In this document: positions 9,174-20,480 of the stretch, one piece after another
How the letters are laid out: each line of letters opens with the position of its first letter
How positions within the stretch are numbered: position 1 is the first letter of the stretch
Assembly: GCF_018448495.1 (NCBI RefSeq)
Contig: NZ_CP049902.1
Coordinates: 1,364,001-1,428,000, forward strand
Direction of reading: 5' to 3'
DNA length: 64,000 bases
Origin: Psychrobacter sp. WY6
Lineage (GTDB): Bacteria; Pseudomonadota; Gammaproteobacteria; Pseudomonadales; Moraxellaceae
The notes under the pieces: model-generated
Seen by the model: only the letters and a program-made list of their open reading frames with translations
The model's database searches: none
Told to the model about the DNA's origin: nothing
Translations under genes and position numbers: made by a program

Positions 9174-10335
9174 TATACAATTTGGGAAAATCAGATGCTA
9201 ACTCTATATGGCAACAAAGAGAACCAACGTTACCTTTAGCAAACAGCCATAGACTTAGTCCAAATATTTCAAATATAGTTAATCGTTTAGCTGTAAACGC
9301 TGTTGATTATGCGGTTCAGGGTAATAATCACAGTGCACTCCTAAGGCCTCATATTCTATGTTTTAATAATGAGACTATAAGAAGGTTATTCCTTTTTTCT
9401 CACGTTTGGTGCATCAATATTATAACGAGGAAAAGTTGCCCAACTTTGGTAGAAAGCCTATTAAGGCAATTGCATGGAGTGTCAATTGGAAAGAAGATGA
9501 AGCAAGTCGGAATGATATTTCTAGGTTAAGATTAGAAGATTATTTTACTTCATTTGATGTTAATACGAATAGTCCAAAAATTGACTATAAGTGCCTAAAA
9601 GAGTATCTGACCCATCATCTAAAAGATACGAATACTCTAGCACCTATCAGAAAAATATATTGAACGCTTTTATCAAAATACTAAGAATAGAAAATATAAA
9701 AGATAATAGTCCAAATAACTCAATGTTTTATACAAAACGTAAATTACTTAACAAGATAAAAGATGAAAACGAAGAGCTTTATGCTAAATTTAAGCTTAAG
9801 CTTTACCAGTGGTCTGTTGGCGTGGTCAAAGGTGATATTGATGATGTATTGGTAAACATACAGTCTTTTGTCCCAGAGCTATTAGAGTTTTTTGAATGTT
9901 CGGTTAATAAGTGTCAGCGATTCATTACAGATGAAGATATTAGAGAGGTTGAAGGTATTGAAATTATAGCGCAATCGAATAGTTATTATGAAGATGGATT
10001 TGAAATCGATATTACAAGTGTGCATTCTGCAAAGGGACAAACCCATTGTGCCACTTTATATCTAGAGTCTTACTATCACGGCTATGAAGCTAAAAAGCTT
10101 AAAAATTTTTTCCTTGGGGGAGAAATAGATTTAAGTAAGAGTAGGCAGGTTGAGGCATCTAAAATGATGTATGTAGGTTTTTCACGCCCAATGGATTTGC
10201 TATGTTTCGCTGTTCATGAAGATAGATTAAATGATTTGAGAGAAAGTCTTGGAAACGACTGGGAAATTATTAATATGTTTAGCGAGAGCTAGAATTAGAT
10301 ATACATATTTGTTATTTTGCTAGTCTATCATTTAA

Positions 10336-10367
10336 AAAAGCGGGCTTTCAAATAGAAGCCCGCTTTT
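10336..10367. terminator. Bidirectional terminator between gajB and metH
   Basis: Perfect 12-bp stem AAAAGCGGGCTT / AAGCCCGCTTTT with an 8-base loop, A run on one side and T run on the other. It serves the convergent gajB (plus) and metH (minus). Confidence 0.85.
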
Positions 10368-10388
10368 CTGTTGTTTAATAAAACACTC

Positions 10389-13300
10389 CTACAAATTCGG
10401 ATTTAACCACTTCTCAGCAGTCTTCATATCCCAGCCTTTACGCTCAGCATAACTCTCTAACTGATCACGGCTTATCTTACCGACGTTGAAATACTCACTG
10501 TCAGGATGCGAGTAATAGAATCCGCTGACCGATGACGCAGGCCACATCGCATAGCTTTCGGTTAGCGTTGTACCAATCGCATCTACCGTACCGAGCCAAT
10601 CAAACAATTTGCCTTTTTCGGTATGCTCAGGGCAGGCAGGGTAGCCAGGCGCAGGGCGGATACCCACGTATTTCTCTTTGATCATCTCATCATTAGTGAG
10701 TGATTCAGTCGGTTGATAGCCCCAATACTCTTTACGGATGAGCTCATGCAGATGCTCAGCAAAGGCTTCAGCTAAGCGATCAGACAATGCCTGCACCATG
10801 ATGGCATTATAGTCATCACCTGCTGCTTTGTACTTTTCAGCCAGTGCTTCTGTACCGACGATAGAGACGGTAAAGCCGCCCAAGTGGTCAGTGTGGGTGT
10901 TAGATGGTGAGATAAAGTCTGCCAAGCTAAAGTTAGGCTTGCCGCTGGCCTTGTCGCTTTGCTGACGTAAGTGCTCGAATTGATATTCTGCTGCGCCGCC
11001 TTTAGTAGTACGGTCATAGACAGTAACGGTATCGGCACCCGTACGGCGAGCTGGCATAAGTTTGAACACCCCTTTGGCGACGATTAATTTTTCATCAATC
11101 ATCTTTTGCATCAGCTCATTGGCATTATCGAACAAATCGCGTGCCGCTTCGCCGACTACATCATCTTGCAATATTTTCGGATACTTACCGACCAGACCCC
11201 AAGAGATAAAGAATGGTGTCCAGTCGATATAAGGCAGCAAGTTAGCGATTGGATAGTCATCAAATATCACTTGCCCCAGCTTATTGGGGACTGGTGGCAC
11301 ATAGTTTTCCCAATCATACTGAAAGCCAATTTTGACCGATTCGGCATACGTGACCTTCGCCGCCTTTGGTTGACGCTTAGCAAGGCGTTCACGTACCTTG
11401 ACATACTCTTCGCGAGTTTCATCGATAAGCGCTTGACGGTATTCTTTGGAGAGCAGTTTAGTGACTACACCGACTGAGCGTGAGGCATCAGATACATAGA
11501 TGACGGCATCATTTTGGTATTGTGGCTCGACTTTGACCGCGGTATGCGCTTTGGAGGTCGTTGCACCGCCAATCATCAAGGGTAGCGTCATGCCGCGCTC
11601 TTGCATTTGCTTGGCGACATAGACCATCTCATCGAGACTTGGGGTAATCAGACCTGATAAGCCAATGATATCGACTTCTTCTGCGATAGCGGTATCGAGG
11701 ATTTTTTCACACGGCACCATGACACCCAGATCAACAATATCATAGCCATTACAGCCCAGCACCACGCCGACGATGTTTTTACCGATATCATGGACATCGC
11801 CTTTGACGGTCGCCATGAGGATTTTGCCTTTCTTTTCACCCTCGACTTTTTCTGCTTCGATATACGGATTTAGCCATGCAACGGATTGTTTCATCACTCG
11901 CGCAGATTTCACCACTTGTGGTAAAAACATTTTACCGGCACCAAATAAGTCGCCGACGATGTTCATCCCGTCCATCAATGGCCCTTCGATGACTTCTAGC
12001 GGCTTGGGGTATTTCTCCCATGCTTCTTTGGTATCGGCCTCTATAATAGTGATGCCTTTGACCAGTGCATGGGCGATGCGTTCTTCTACCGTGCCTTCGC
12101 GCCAGCTCATATCAACGGTGCTGTCTTTTTTCTTGCCACCGTTTTGGTAGTTTTCAGCCACAGTCATCAGACGTTCGGTGGCGTCTTGACCGCTCTCACC
12201 TTGGTTGCGGTTGAGCATCACATCTTCGATAGCGTCGCGTGCTTCCTTTGGAATATCATCATACAGCTCAAGCATGGCAGGGTTGACGATACCCATCGTC
12301 AGACCATTCTGAATCGCATGATAGAGGAATACGGAGTTGATGGCTTCACGGATAGGGTTACCACGGAAACTAAACGACACGTTAGAGACACCACCCGATA
12401 CCATCGCATTGGGCAAGTTATCGGTAATCCATTTGGTGGCGTTGATAAAGTCCGCACCATAATTATTGTGCTCAGTGATACCAGTGGCAACGGCAAAAAT
12501 GTTCGGGTCAAAATAATGTCTTCTGATGGGAAACCAACTTCATTGACCAACACATCATAGCTGCGCTGACAAATCTGAATCTTACGCTCGTAAGTATCGG
12601 CTTGACCGTCTTCATCAAATGCCATGACGATAACGGCGGCACCGTAGCGCATACAGAGCTTGGCACGCTCAACGAATTCAGTATGACCTTCTTTTAATGA
12701 GATAGAGTTGACAACGGACTTGCCTTGGATACGCTTAAGACCTTCTTCGATGATGTCCCATTTAGACGAGTCAATCATCAGCGGTACGCGGCTGATATCA
12801 GGTTCACCAGACACCAAGTTGACGAAATGAATCATCGCTTGCTTGGAGTCGAGCATGCCCTCATCCATATTGATATCGACGATTTGCGCGCCGCCTTCGA
12901 CCTGATCTCGCGCCACATCGAGTGCTTCGGTATAGGCTTCGGTTTTGATCAAGCGTAAAAACTTTTTAGAGCCTGTCACGTTGGTACGTTCACCCACGTT
13001 GACAAACAAGCTATCAGAATTAATAGTAAATGGCTCAAGACCTGACAAACGGCAGGCAGGTGGGATATCTGGAATGACGCGCGGTGGATAATTTGCCACC
13101 ATTTTAGCGATTCGACGGATATGCTCAGGCGTCGTACCACAACAGCCACCCACGATGTTTAAAATACCCGCTTTGGCAAAACTTTCGAGTAGGGCAGCGG
13201 TTTGTTCAGCTGTTTCATCATATTCACCAAACTCGTTGGGCAGACCTGCGTTTGGATGCGCTGACACATAGGTATTAGCAATGTTCGACAGCGTTTGGAT

Positions 13301-14092
13301 ATGCGGACGCAGTGCATCAGCGCCTAATGCGCAGTTAAAGCCAACCGATAATGGCTTGGCATGGCGAATTGAGTTATAAAAGGCTTCGGCGGTTTGACCT
13401 GATAGCGTTCGACCTGAGGCATCGGTAATGGTGCCCGAAATCATAATCGGTAATTCAAAACCAATGTCATCAAACACGCCGGTAATGGCAAAGATTGCTG
13501 CTTTGGCATTGAGCGTATCAAAAATTGTTTCGATGAGGATGAGATCAACACCACCTTCTATCAGGCATAAAGTTGCTTCACGGTAATTTAGTACCAATTC
13601 GTCAAAGGTAATGTTACGAAAAGCTGGGTCATTGACGTCAGGTGATAGCGAGCACGTGCGTGAGGTTGGTCCCACAACACCAGCGACAAAACGCGGTTTC
13701 TCAGGCGTTTTTGCCGTAAATTCATCCGCCGCTTGACGGGCAATCTTGGCTGCTGTCTTATTCAGCTCAGGCACTAGATACTGCATATCGTAGTCAGCCA
13801 TCGACAGACGCGTACCGTTAAAGGTATTGGTCTCGATGATATCGGCACCAGCTAGCAGATGATCGTGATGAATGTCTTTAATCATGTGCGGCTGTGTCAG
13901 TACCAATAAATCATTGTTACCGCGTACGTCTTGATTGATATCGGCAAAACGCTCACCACGATAATCCGCTTCTTCTAATTTATAGGTCTGAATCTGTGTA
14001 CCCATCGCCCCATCTAACATCAAGATGCGTGACGCCATTTGCTCGGTGATACGGGCACGTGCCGTCAATTGCTGTTCTTTATAAGGAAACAC
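10389..14092 (-). pseudogene. metH: Cobalamin-dependent methionine synthase MetH, one frameshift
   Basis: Transfers the methyl group of methyltetrahydrofolate to homocysteine through cobalamin, the last step of methionine synthesis. Reading from 14092: a homocysteine-binding barrel with [12 protein letters not shown] and zinc ligands in [10 protein letters not shown], the pterin-binding barrel ([14 protein letters not shown]), the B12 domain with DVHDIGKNI, and the C-terminal activation domain with [15 protein letters not shown]. The joined protein is about 1230 residues, normal for MetH. The frame breaks near 12510-12513, where one A (T on the coding strand) appears to be missing: SEDIIL should read SEDIIFDPNIFA. 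The start is taken as GTG 14092; an ATG about 60 bases upstream is out of frame and could be real if another base is wrong. No cobalamin riboswitch was seen upstream. Confidence 0.9.
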
Positions 14093-14732
14093 GGCAGGTG
14101 GCGTTAAAATAAAGTCATCAGCGGATGATGGACTAGAAGTAGGAAGATTGAGAAGTCATCGTTTGAGTCATAGGAGCGCTGCTTATATCGTCAATGTTAT
14201 AAAAGGGGAAGTAATAAGAATAATAAATAGCGTGCAACATTCATAAAAAGCGTGGGCAAATCCGCATTATTCTAGCATGAAAATCATACCTCACGTGGGA
14301 CAGTACTTATTCCTCTTTGGCAATATGCTAGACAAAAAATCTGCCTGTTGATTGAGGGAGCATGATGTTCAAAGTTTATGCCATTAAGCGATTAGGAACA
14401 AATGAATATCATTTCGCTTAAAGATTACATAAAGCTTTGTTTCTATAAATGAAAGCACAACGATTGTGCTTAAAAGTCAGACAGAGTTTACACCTGTACT
14501 ACAAAAAGTTGCGTAAAGAGGAATTGATAAAGCTTGGTTATATGTTAATTTAATTTCAGAAGGATTGATGTTTCATAAGCAATACTTACTAGTAAATGTT
14601 AATAGTTGTATTCAATGACACTTGGCATTTATCAATATTATTAGCGCCAGTATTTGCTATAAGGGAAGACGATCTAATCTGCAAGACAGTTATAGAACAG
14701 TCAATAAATACTTAATCATTAAGGATAATGTT
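14093..14732. other. Intergenic region, metH / fasciclin genes
   Basis: A 640-base divergent region holding the promoters of metH (minus) and the first fasciclin gene (plus). It is AT-rich. No RNA gene or riboswitch core was recognised. Confidence 0.4.
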
Positions 14733-15287
14733 ATGAAGCTTACTAAAATTGCTACCATCGGTACATTAGCACTCTCAATCGCTGGTTTAAGTGCTTGTAA
14801 TAATATGATGCCAAGCAAAAGCGCAGCGATGAAAGCACCTATGCACAGTCAATCTATGGCAAAAATGAATGTGGTACAAGTTGCCCAAAGTAATCCTGAC
14901 TTCTCGCTACTGGTCGAAGCCGTCGTAGCGGCAGATTTGGCGGGTGCTTTGTCTAACCCGAATGCAAACTATACAATATTTGCGCCGACCAATGCCGCAT
15001 TTGTACAAGTTCTGCAAGAAACAGGCATGAGCAAAGCACAACTATTTGCCAACAAGCCACTATTGACTAAGATTTTAGGCTATCACGTGATTAACGGTGC
15101 TGCGCCAGTGTATGCGAAAGACGTTAAACCGGGCAATATTACTATGTTCAGTAAAGATACTCTGATGGTCACCAATCAGGGCAAATTGATGGACGAAAAT
15201 GGTCGTACTACCAATATTATAAAAACCGATATTGCTGCGAATAACGGCGTAGTACATGTTATCGATAGAGTATTACTGCCCAAATAA
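14733..15287 (+). CDS. Fasciclin (FAS1) domain lipoprotein, 1 domain
   Basis: A 184-residue protein. ATG 14733 is chosen because AAGGAT precedes it and it gives a clean lipoprotein signal: positive start MKLTK, hydrophobic core, lipobox LSAC. One FAS1 domain fills residues 45-184, with the characteristic YTIFAPTNAAF motif, an H in YHVING and NGVVHVIDRVLLP at the end. FAS1 domains mediate adhesion or surface interaction; the role of bacterial FAS1 lipoproteins is poorly defined. First of three tandem FAS1 genes, each with its own roughly 190-360-base upstream gap, suggesting separate promoters. Confidence 0.85.
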   Translation: MKLTKIATIGTLALSIAGLSACNNMMPSKSAAMKAPMHSQSMAKMNVVQVAQSNPDFSLLVEAVVAADLAGALSNPNANYTIFAPTNAAFVQVLQETGMSKAQLFANKPLLTKILGYHVINGAAPVYAKDVKPGNITMFSKDTLMVTNQGKLMDENGRTTNIIKTDIAANNGVVHVIDRVLLPK

Positions 15288-15643
15288 GATAGATTTCAAA
15301 ATTACAGCTAAAGAATTATATCCCTATTACTTTGTATGATGAAGCTGGTATGAGTACCAGCTACCGTCTTTGATGACATGACTATTAAATACACGCTATT
15401 TTAATTGCCAACGGTCTTAGATGAAGCTTTTCTAAATGAAATTGCTGGCATTTAGAATGTTTGAGATATTTTTTAAGCGTGTCATCATTATTGTTTAACA
15501 CTACGACAATGAACGACAGTCATCTTTGTTTCTTGTTGAAAGCTTTGATCATTTAACAATTTCAATCATTCGACTTTAATCATTCGACGGATGCTACTGA
15601 AAAAGTAGATGGTTCATCTGAACTCATACATAAGGATATACTC
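15288..15643. other. Intergenic region between fasciclin genes 1 and 2
   Basis: A 356-base AT-rich gap with no gene. AAGGATATACTC just before 15644 contains the ribosome binding site of the next gene. Confidence 0.4.
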
Positions 15644-16594
15644 ATGCTAAAAAGAACCCTATTATCTCTGGCGCTTGCCATGACCGTTCTGCCGCTAGCC
15701 GCTTGTAATGACGATGACAATGATTTTTCAGTTGTTGTAGAAGCGCCAACACAAAATATTGCAGAAATTGCTGCTGAAAATAAAGATCTAACCATTCTTA
15801 ATGCTGCGTTAAAGGCATCTGGACTTGATAAAGTTTTGATGTCATCAGAGGACGAATTTACTGTATTTGCACCTACTGATGCTGCATTTGCTGAATTATT
15901 GGAAGAGCTCGATGTGACATCAGAAGAGTTATTGGCTGACAAAGAGCTATTAACCATGGTCTTAACTTATCATGTTATCCCCAATATGACAGTCAAAGCT
16001 GCTGACATTCCTTATGGCGACAGTATCGAAACGGTCAATGGTCAAGCGTTCTCTATTAGTGATGCCAATGTCATTATGGATGCAAGTGGGGATACCTCTA
16101 AAATTATCAAAACAGATGTATTGGCCACTAATGGCGTCATTCACCTCATTGACGACGTATTGCTACCTACTGACAAGTCTATAGTCGATCTAGCCGTTGC
16201 CACAGAGGATCTCAGTATCCTCAAAGAGGCGGTGGTAGCAGCAGGACTGGCTGACGCCCTCGCCAATGAAGATGCTGACTTTACCGTATTTGCGCCAAAC
16301 AATGCCGCTTTTGCTAAATTATTAGCTGAACTTAATATAAGTAAAGAACAGCTATTACAAGATAAGCCGCTGTTGACGAAAGTGCTCACCTATCATGTGA
16401 TTAAAGACGACCGCGTCTTTGCCTCTGAAATTATGGCAGGCAGTCAAGAGATGCTGGAAGGCAGCAGCATCACATTTGACGATAAAAAACAAATTACCGA
16501 TGGGAGAGATCGTACCTCTAATATCGTGACCGCGAATATACAAGCGAACAATGGAGTTGTACACGTGATCGATACAGTGTTGCTACCTAAGTAA
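15644..16594 (+). CDS. Fasciclin lipoprotein with two FAS1 domains
   Basis: A 316-residue protein. The signal is MLKRTLLSLALAMTV with lipobox LAAC near residue 21. Two FAS1 domains follow, about residues 38-175 and 180-316; each contains TVFAPTDAAF or TVFAPNNAAF, a YHVI segment and an NGVIHLID or NGVVHVID closing motif. The second domain resembles the single domain of the upstream gene, so the array probably grew by duplication and fusion. Predicted to be anchored in the outer membrane facing the periplasm or surface; no enzyme motif is visible. AAGGATAT upstream supports ATG 15644. Confidence 0.85.
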   Translation: MLKRTLLSLALAMTVLPLAACNDDDNDFSVVVEAPTQNIAEIAAENKDLTILNAALKASGLDKVLMSSEDEFTVFAPTDAAFAELLEELDVTSEELLADKELLTMVLTYHVIPNMTVKAADIPYGDSIETVNGQAFSISDANVIMDASGDTSKIIKTDVLATNGVIHLIDDVLLPTDKSIVDLAVATEDLSILKEAVVAAGLADALANEDADFTVFAPNNAAFAKLLAELNISKEQLLQDKPLLTKVLTYHVIKDDRVFASEIMAGSQEMLEGSSITFDDKKQITDGRDRTSNIVTANIQANNGVVHVIDTVLLPK

Positions 16595-16781
16595 GCATTA
16601 ATCCGAAATTAATCAGTTAAAATTATAGTTATTGGTATAGATAGCAGAGGCGACATTATTACTATTGTTTAGTTGCTATCATTTGCAATAGATAAGTGGT
16701 TCGCTGTTATATACATTAACTGGGTTAAGTTATTTGTTAAACGAGTCACTTAACAGACCATCCCTTTATAAGGAAATACTT

Positions 16782-17387
16782 ATGTTGAAGAAAAACTTAC
16801 TTTCTATCGCTGTCGTTACAGCTGTCATGTCATTAGCCGCTTGTAATGATAAAGAAGCAGCTACTGATCCTGTTGAGCCTGAAGTGACTACTGAAGAAGT
16901 GGTTGTAGAGCCCGTTGCCGAAGTTGAGCCAATGACTGAAGCCGATCCAATGGCCGATACTGCTGCGACGCAAAGCATTGCTGAAATAGCAGCTGGCAAC
17001 GAAAATCTAACGATTCTAACGGCTGCATTACAAGCTGCTGGCTTAGATACAATGATGATGGATGCTGGGACTTATACGGTATTTGCACCAACTGATGATG
17101 CATTTGCTCCTGTGTTAGAGAAGCTAGGCGTTACTAAAGAAGAGCTATTAGCCGATACAGATCTACTGAAAAAAGTACTTCCGTATCACGTAGTACCGAT
17201 GGTCGTTATGGCAGCTGACATTCCTTATGGTACTGATGTTGCTACTGTAAATGGTGCTACTATCAATATTAGCGATGCTAATGTTATCACTGATGCGACT
17301 GGTAACACGGCTAATATTACTGGTACAGATATCATGGCAACGAACGGTGTGGTTCACACTATCGATGCAGTATTGATGCCTGAGTAA
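16782..17387 (+). CDS. Fasciclin (FAS1) domain lipoprotein with acidic linker
   Basis: A 201-residue protein from ATG 16782, preceded by AAGGAAAT. Lipoprotein signal MLKKNLLSIAVVTAVM with lipobox LAAC. An acidic, Pro/Glu/Val-rich linker (residues 22-55, PVEPEVTTEEVVVEPV type) comes before one FAS1 domain with YTVFAPTDDAF and NGVVHTIDAVLMP. The linker could span the periplasm or lift the domain off the membrane; this is inferred. Third and last gene of the cluster; a terminator follows at 17447. Confidence 0.85.
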   Translation: MLKKNLLSIAVVTAVMSLAACNDKEAATDPVEPEVTTEEVVVEPVAEVEPMTEADPMADTAATQSIAEIAAGNENLTILTAALQAAGLDTMMMDAGTYTVFAPTDDAFAPVLEKLGVTKEELLADTDLLKKVLPYHVVPMVVMAADIPYGTDVATVNGATINISDANVITDATGNTANITGTDIMATNGVVHTIDAVLMPE

Positions 17388-17446
17388 GTTGTTTCTATAG
17401 CCTCTTTATTTATGACTAATTAATTATTTAAATAATAACGTCGAAG

Positions 17447-17474
17447 AAGCCTAGCTATTGAGCTGGGCTTTTTT
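17447..17474 (+). terminator. Terminator after the fasciclin cluster
   Basis: Stem AAGCCTAGCT / AGCTGGGCTT with one G-T pair and loop ATTG, followed by TTTT. Confidence 0.8.
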
Positions 17475-17660
17475 GCGTTTGGGGGATACCTAATGCTTAC
17501 CATAGCATTGATATAAGTCAGTCGCATGAAAACGGTTCAATGTAATGGAGAGTAAGATAAATAGCTTCTCATTGGTTCACACTAATGCAAGTTTAAAGAG
17601 TAATGATGACTTATGTAAGATATCTATTGAAGGCTTATGAATGCAAAGGTTTGAAACAGA

Positions 17661-17689
17661 AAAGCCCGAAACGATGGTTTCGGGCTTTT
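17661..17689 (-). terminator. Terminator of the symporter gene (usable both ways)
   Basis: Perfect 12-bp stem AAAGCCCGAAAC / GTTTCGGGCTTT around loop GATG. The A/T flanks give a T run in either direction. It lies 57 bases past the stop of the minus-strand symporter gene. Confidence 0.8.
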
Positions 17690-17745
17690 GCTTTGGAGGT
17701 TTGAATAACAATTATGTTAAAGAATAGTAGCTACGTTATAGAATA

Positions 17746-19290
17746 TTACTTATGCTCTTTGCGTAGTGGATCTGCTGCCATTCTTTGTTGCTCTTTTAGA
17801 TGACGCTCTTCCCAATAAGGGGCGTTTTTGATGCCGAATTTTGCAGGATCAAAACTGTAGCGCTCAACACCTGCTTTACGCTGTGCTTCATAGTCTTTTA
17901 GCATGGTAAGTGTTGGACGAGCCACAATGAAGATGACCAAAATACCAACGATGTTCAACCAAGCCATAAGCCCAACACCAATATCACCAATAGCCCAAAT
18001 GTAGCCAGCTGAGTTTAGGCCGCCGTAAGCAACCATCACCATGATTAAGATTTTGACTAAGAATAGACCAGTCTTGTTGGCACTGCGACCGACAAAGCGC
18101 GTTAGATAAGCAACGTTCACTTCAGCGATGTAGTAGTAAGCCAAGATAGTGGTGAAGGCAAAGAAGAAGACAGCAATAGCGATAAAGGTGTTACCAAAAC
18201 CACCATAAACAGATTCCATCGCCATTTGCGTGAATGCAGGGGCGTTGATTTCAGTGGTAGCAGCGACATTCTGTACGATGAACTGACCGTCTGGTAATGT
18301 CCCTTGAATGTTGTAAGTACCCATGGTTAGGATCATGAAGGCAGTAGCAGAACATACTAATAGGGTATCGACATATGAGAATGCCTGAACCAAACCCTGC
18401 TGTGATGGATGCTCAACTTCAGCAGCAGCAGCAGCATGAGGACCTGTACCTTGACCTGCTTCATTTGAGTAAATACCACGTTTTACGCCCCAACCAATCG
18501 CTGCACCAAAACCTGCTTGAGCAGTAAAGGCATCGCTAACGATTAGACCGAATACTTGTGGAATCATATCAAAGTTAGTAAACATGATGATTAGTGCAAG
18601 AACGATATAGCCCAATGCCATAAAAGGAACGGCATACTCGGTAAACGTTGCGATACGCTTGATACCACCAAAAATGATAATACCTAATACCACAAGGATA
18701 ATGGCTAAGGCTACTAGACGCATTGAGCCAACTTCTAAGGCGCCAATGCTCATAACAGACCCTTCGCCCATTACCTGTGCGAAAGCATTGATAACGCCGT
18801 TTGCCTGTACACCTGGTAAAAATATACCACAAGCGAGGATAGATGAGATTGCAAAGAGGATGCCATACCATTTTTGGCCAAGTGCGCGCTCAAAATAGTA
18901 AGCTGGGCCACCGCGATATTCGCCAGTGATGACGTCTTTTTCTTTATAAATCTGTGCGAGCGTAGACTCAACATAAGCAGTAGATGCGCCTAAGAAGGCC
19001 ACGACCCACATCCAAAATACGGCACCTGGGCCACCGAAACCGATAGCCGCAGCTACCCCAGCGATGTTACCCATACCCACGCGTCCTGCGAGTGATACGG
19101 CAAGTGCCTGAAATGATGAAATACCTTGATCACTAGATTTACCAGTAAAGAGTAATTTGATCATTTCACCGAACAGACGCACTTGTACGAAGCGCGTCAT
19201 AATGGAATAAAATAGGCCCGCGCCCAAGCACAGATAGATCAGTGCGGGGCTCCAGATAATTCCGTTTACTAAGTTAACTAAACCTTCCAT
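17746..19290 (-). CDS. Sodium:alanine/glycine symporter, AGCS family
   Basis: A 514-residue integral membrane protein with about ten to eleven hydrophobic segments. Family hallmarks: GMGNIAGVAAAIGFGGPGA near residue 75, followed by FWMWVVAFLGASTAYVEST, and SNEAGQGTGPHAAAAA near residue 275, both part of the substrate and sodium path in AGCS transporters. The length is normal for the family. It imports small neutral amino acids (alanine, glycine) with sodium across the inner membrane; the exact substrate cannot be read from sequence. Monocistronic, with its own terminator and a long upstream region. Confidence 0.9.
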   Translation of the reverse strand: MEGLVNLVNGIIWSPALIYLCLGAGLFYSIMTRFVQVRLFGEMIKLLFTGKSSDQGISSFQALAVSLAGRVGMGNIAGVAAAIGFGGPGAVFWMWVVAFLGASTAYVESTLAQIYKEKDVITGEYRGGPAYYFERALGQKWYGILFAISSILACGIFLPGVQANGVINAFAQVMGEGSVMSIGALEVGSMRLVALAIILVVLGIIIFGGIKRIATFTEYAVPFMALGYIVLALIIMFTNFDMIPQVFGLIVSDAFTAQAGFGAAIGWGVKRGIYSNEAGQGTGPHAAAAAEVEHPSQQGLVQAFSYVDTLLVCSATAFMILTMGTYNIQGTLPDGQFIVQNVAATTEINAPAFTQMAMESVYGGFGNTFIAIAVFFFAFTTILAYYYIAEVNVAYLTRFVGRSANKTGLFLVKILIMVMVAYGGLNSAGYIWAIGDIGVGLMAWLNIVGILVIFIVARPTLTMLKDYEAQRKAGVERYSFDPAKFGIKNAPYWEERHLKEQQRMAADPLRKEHK

Positions 19291-20480
19291 ATGTATATTC
19301 CTAGTACTGTCTCAAAGTGGCTCTGTATGCTAGGAGTAAGCTAACTGGTTAACTTACTTATTTAAGTTAAGCAGTTAAATTATCTACATTGACTCATGTA
19401 TATCCGTTAAGTCTCATACGCGCTTAGCCACTAAGAATGGACTGTAGTTGTCTGTCGTTATCCGCTTGGTTTATCAGTAACATTGACAGTTTGCTTAAGC
19501 TTATTACCGACGATATGCGTATCAGCATAGTTGCAAGGCGTAAGCTGTCTCAATTACTGCGACATTTATCTTATCACTTAATATCTGAGATGAATGTTCA
19601 GTAGACCGGTGGATAAAACAGGCGGTTATAATATTAAATACTTATCATGCCGATAGCATTCAACTTTTTGTGAGCGGTATCGATTGACTACAGGGTCGGT
19701 GTGGCTGATTGAAACGATTAAGCGAATCTCTAATAATTGAGTAATATTTTACATAGAAATCAACAACTCGCTAATACTAATCAAGCCATAAGTCCACTAC
19801 CAAATGTATTCAAACCGTACGGCTACGTAACTGCAATTTGCCATATTTTTGTCGTAATTACTAGAATTTTCTTTGTACAGAAGCATATATATTCATATTG
19901 AGTCAGGAAGATATGACTACAAATAACGATAAAATATCGTATGTTTTGACCATTGTTAGATATCGAATCAATAGATAAAGCCACATCAACTACACAAAAA
20001 CAGAGCGATCATTAACCGCTTATCTGTCACTCCTCTATACTGGACAAGCTATGCACTAAAGATAATGCCAGTGGTTCGATGATATTTGTGAGGTAGATGT
20101 TATCAATGATAGGTAATAAAAACGAGCAATAGTCATGGGATAGCAGTGTGGTTTTGCGGTTGTGTTTTGGTAACGGCTAATTGTAAAAATAATGAGATAG
20201 CGCCATCATTGTGTAAGATATCTTATCCTATAGTTTCGTTTCGTTGATAAGACGAGATCATAGGGCGGCATACGATTGCTATCGTAATCATTAACTGCTG
20301 TTTTTTGTTTAGTGTGGCTTTAATATAAGTGATTTGCCTTTATTATAAAAAATATACGGCTTCAATATAAATAGACATACATTTGCATGACCTCATTTAT
20401 CAGCTTCAAAACACAAGCTTTAAAAAATTATTAAAAAAGTGTTACTGGCTATTTATTATTTACCATTATTAGGAGAAACA
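19291..20480. other. Long intergenic region upstream of the symporter gene and lemA
   Basis: About 1.2 kb without a convincing gene on either strand. It is AT-rich with many stops in all frames and must hold the divergent promoters. No tRNA, riboswitch core or repeat array was recognised. Confidence 0.4.

Larger units (their letters stand above)
6511..10292 (+). pseudogene. gajB: Gabija GajB-like UvrD helicase, broken by two IS630 elements and frameshifts
   Basis: Once the insertions are removed the pieces join into one superfamily 1 helicase of about 645 residues. Piece 1 (6511-6903) has Walker A AVPGSGKTT at residues 40-48. Piece 2 (7815-8248) has the Walker B-like FVFVDEMQDMG near 8140-8172. 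Piece 3 (9176-10292) has VHSAKGQTH near 10020 and the motif VI-like MMYVGFSRP near 10167. The two junctions restore the frame exactly when one TA copy is kept: NEI-YEEF and GDI-YNLG. Further single-base shifts lie near 7911 (T run), 9385-9398 (T run) and 9650-9655 (A run). In Gabija, GajB senses DNA ends and cooperates with GajA. As sequenced no functional GajB can be made; the homopolymer shifts may be assembly errors, but the two insertions are real structural changes. Confidence 0.85.

Noticed and set aside
12069..12560. A long plus-strand frame inside metH
   Set aside because: It lies antisense to a conserved gene and has no ribosome binding site or family likeness; it is a shadow of metH.
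14093..14621. Possible cobalamin riboswitch before metH
   Set aside because: No conserved B12-box or paired core was found on the minus strand in this stretch.
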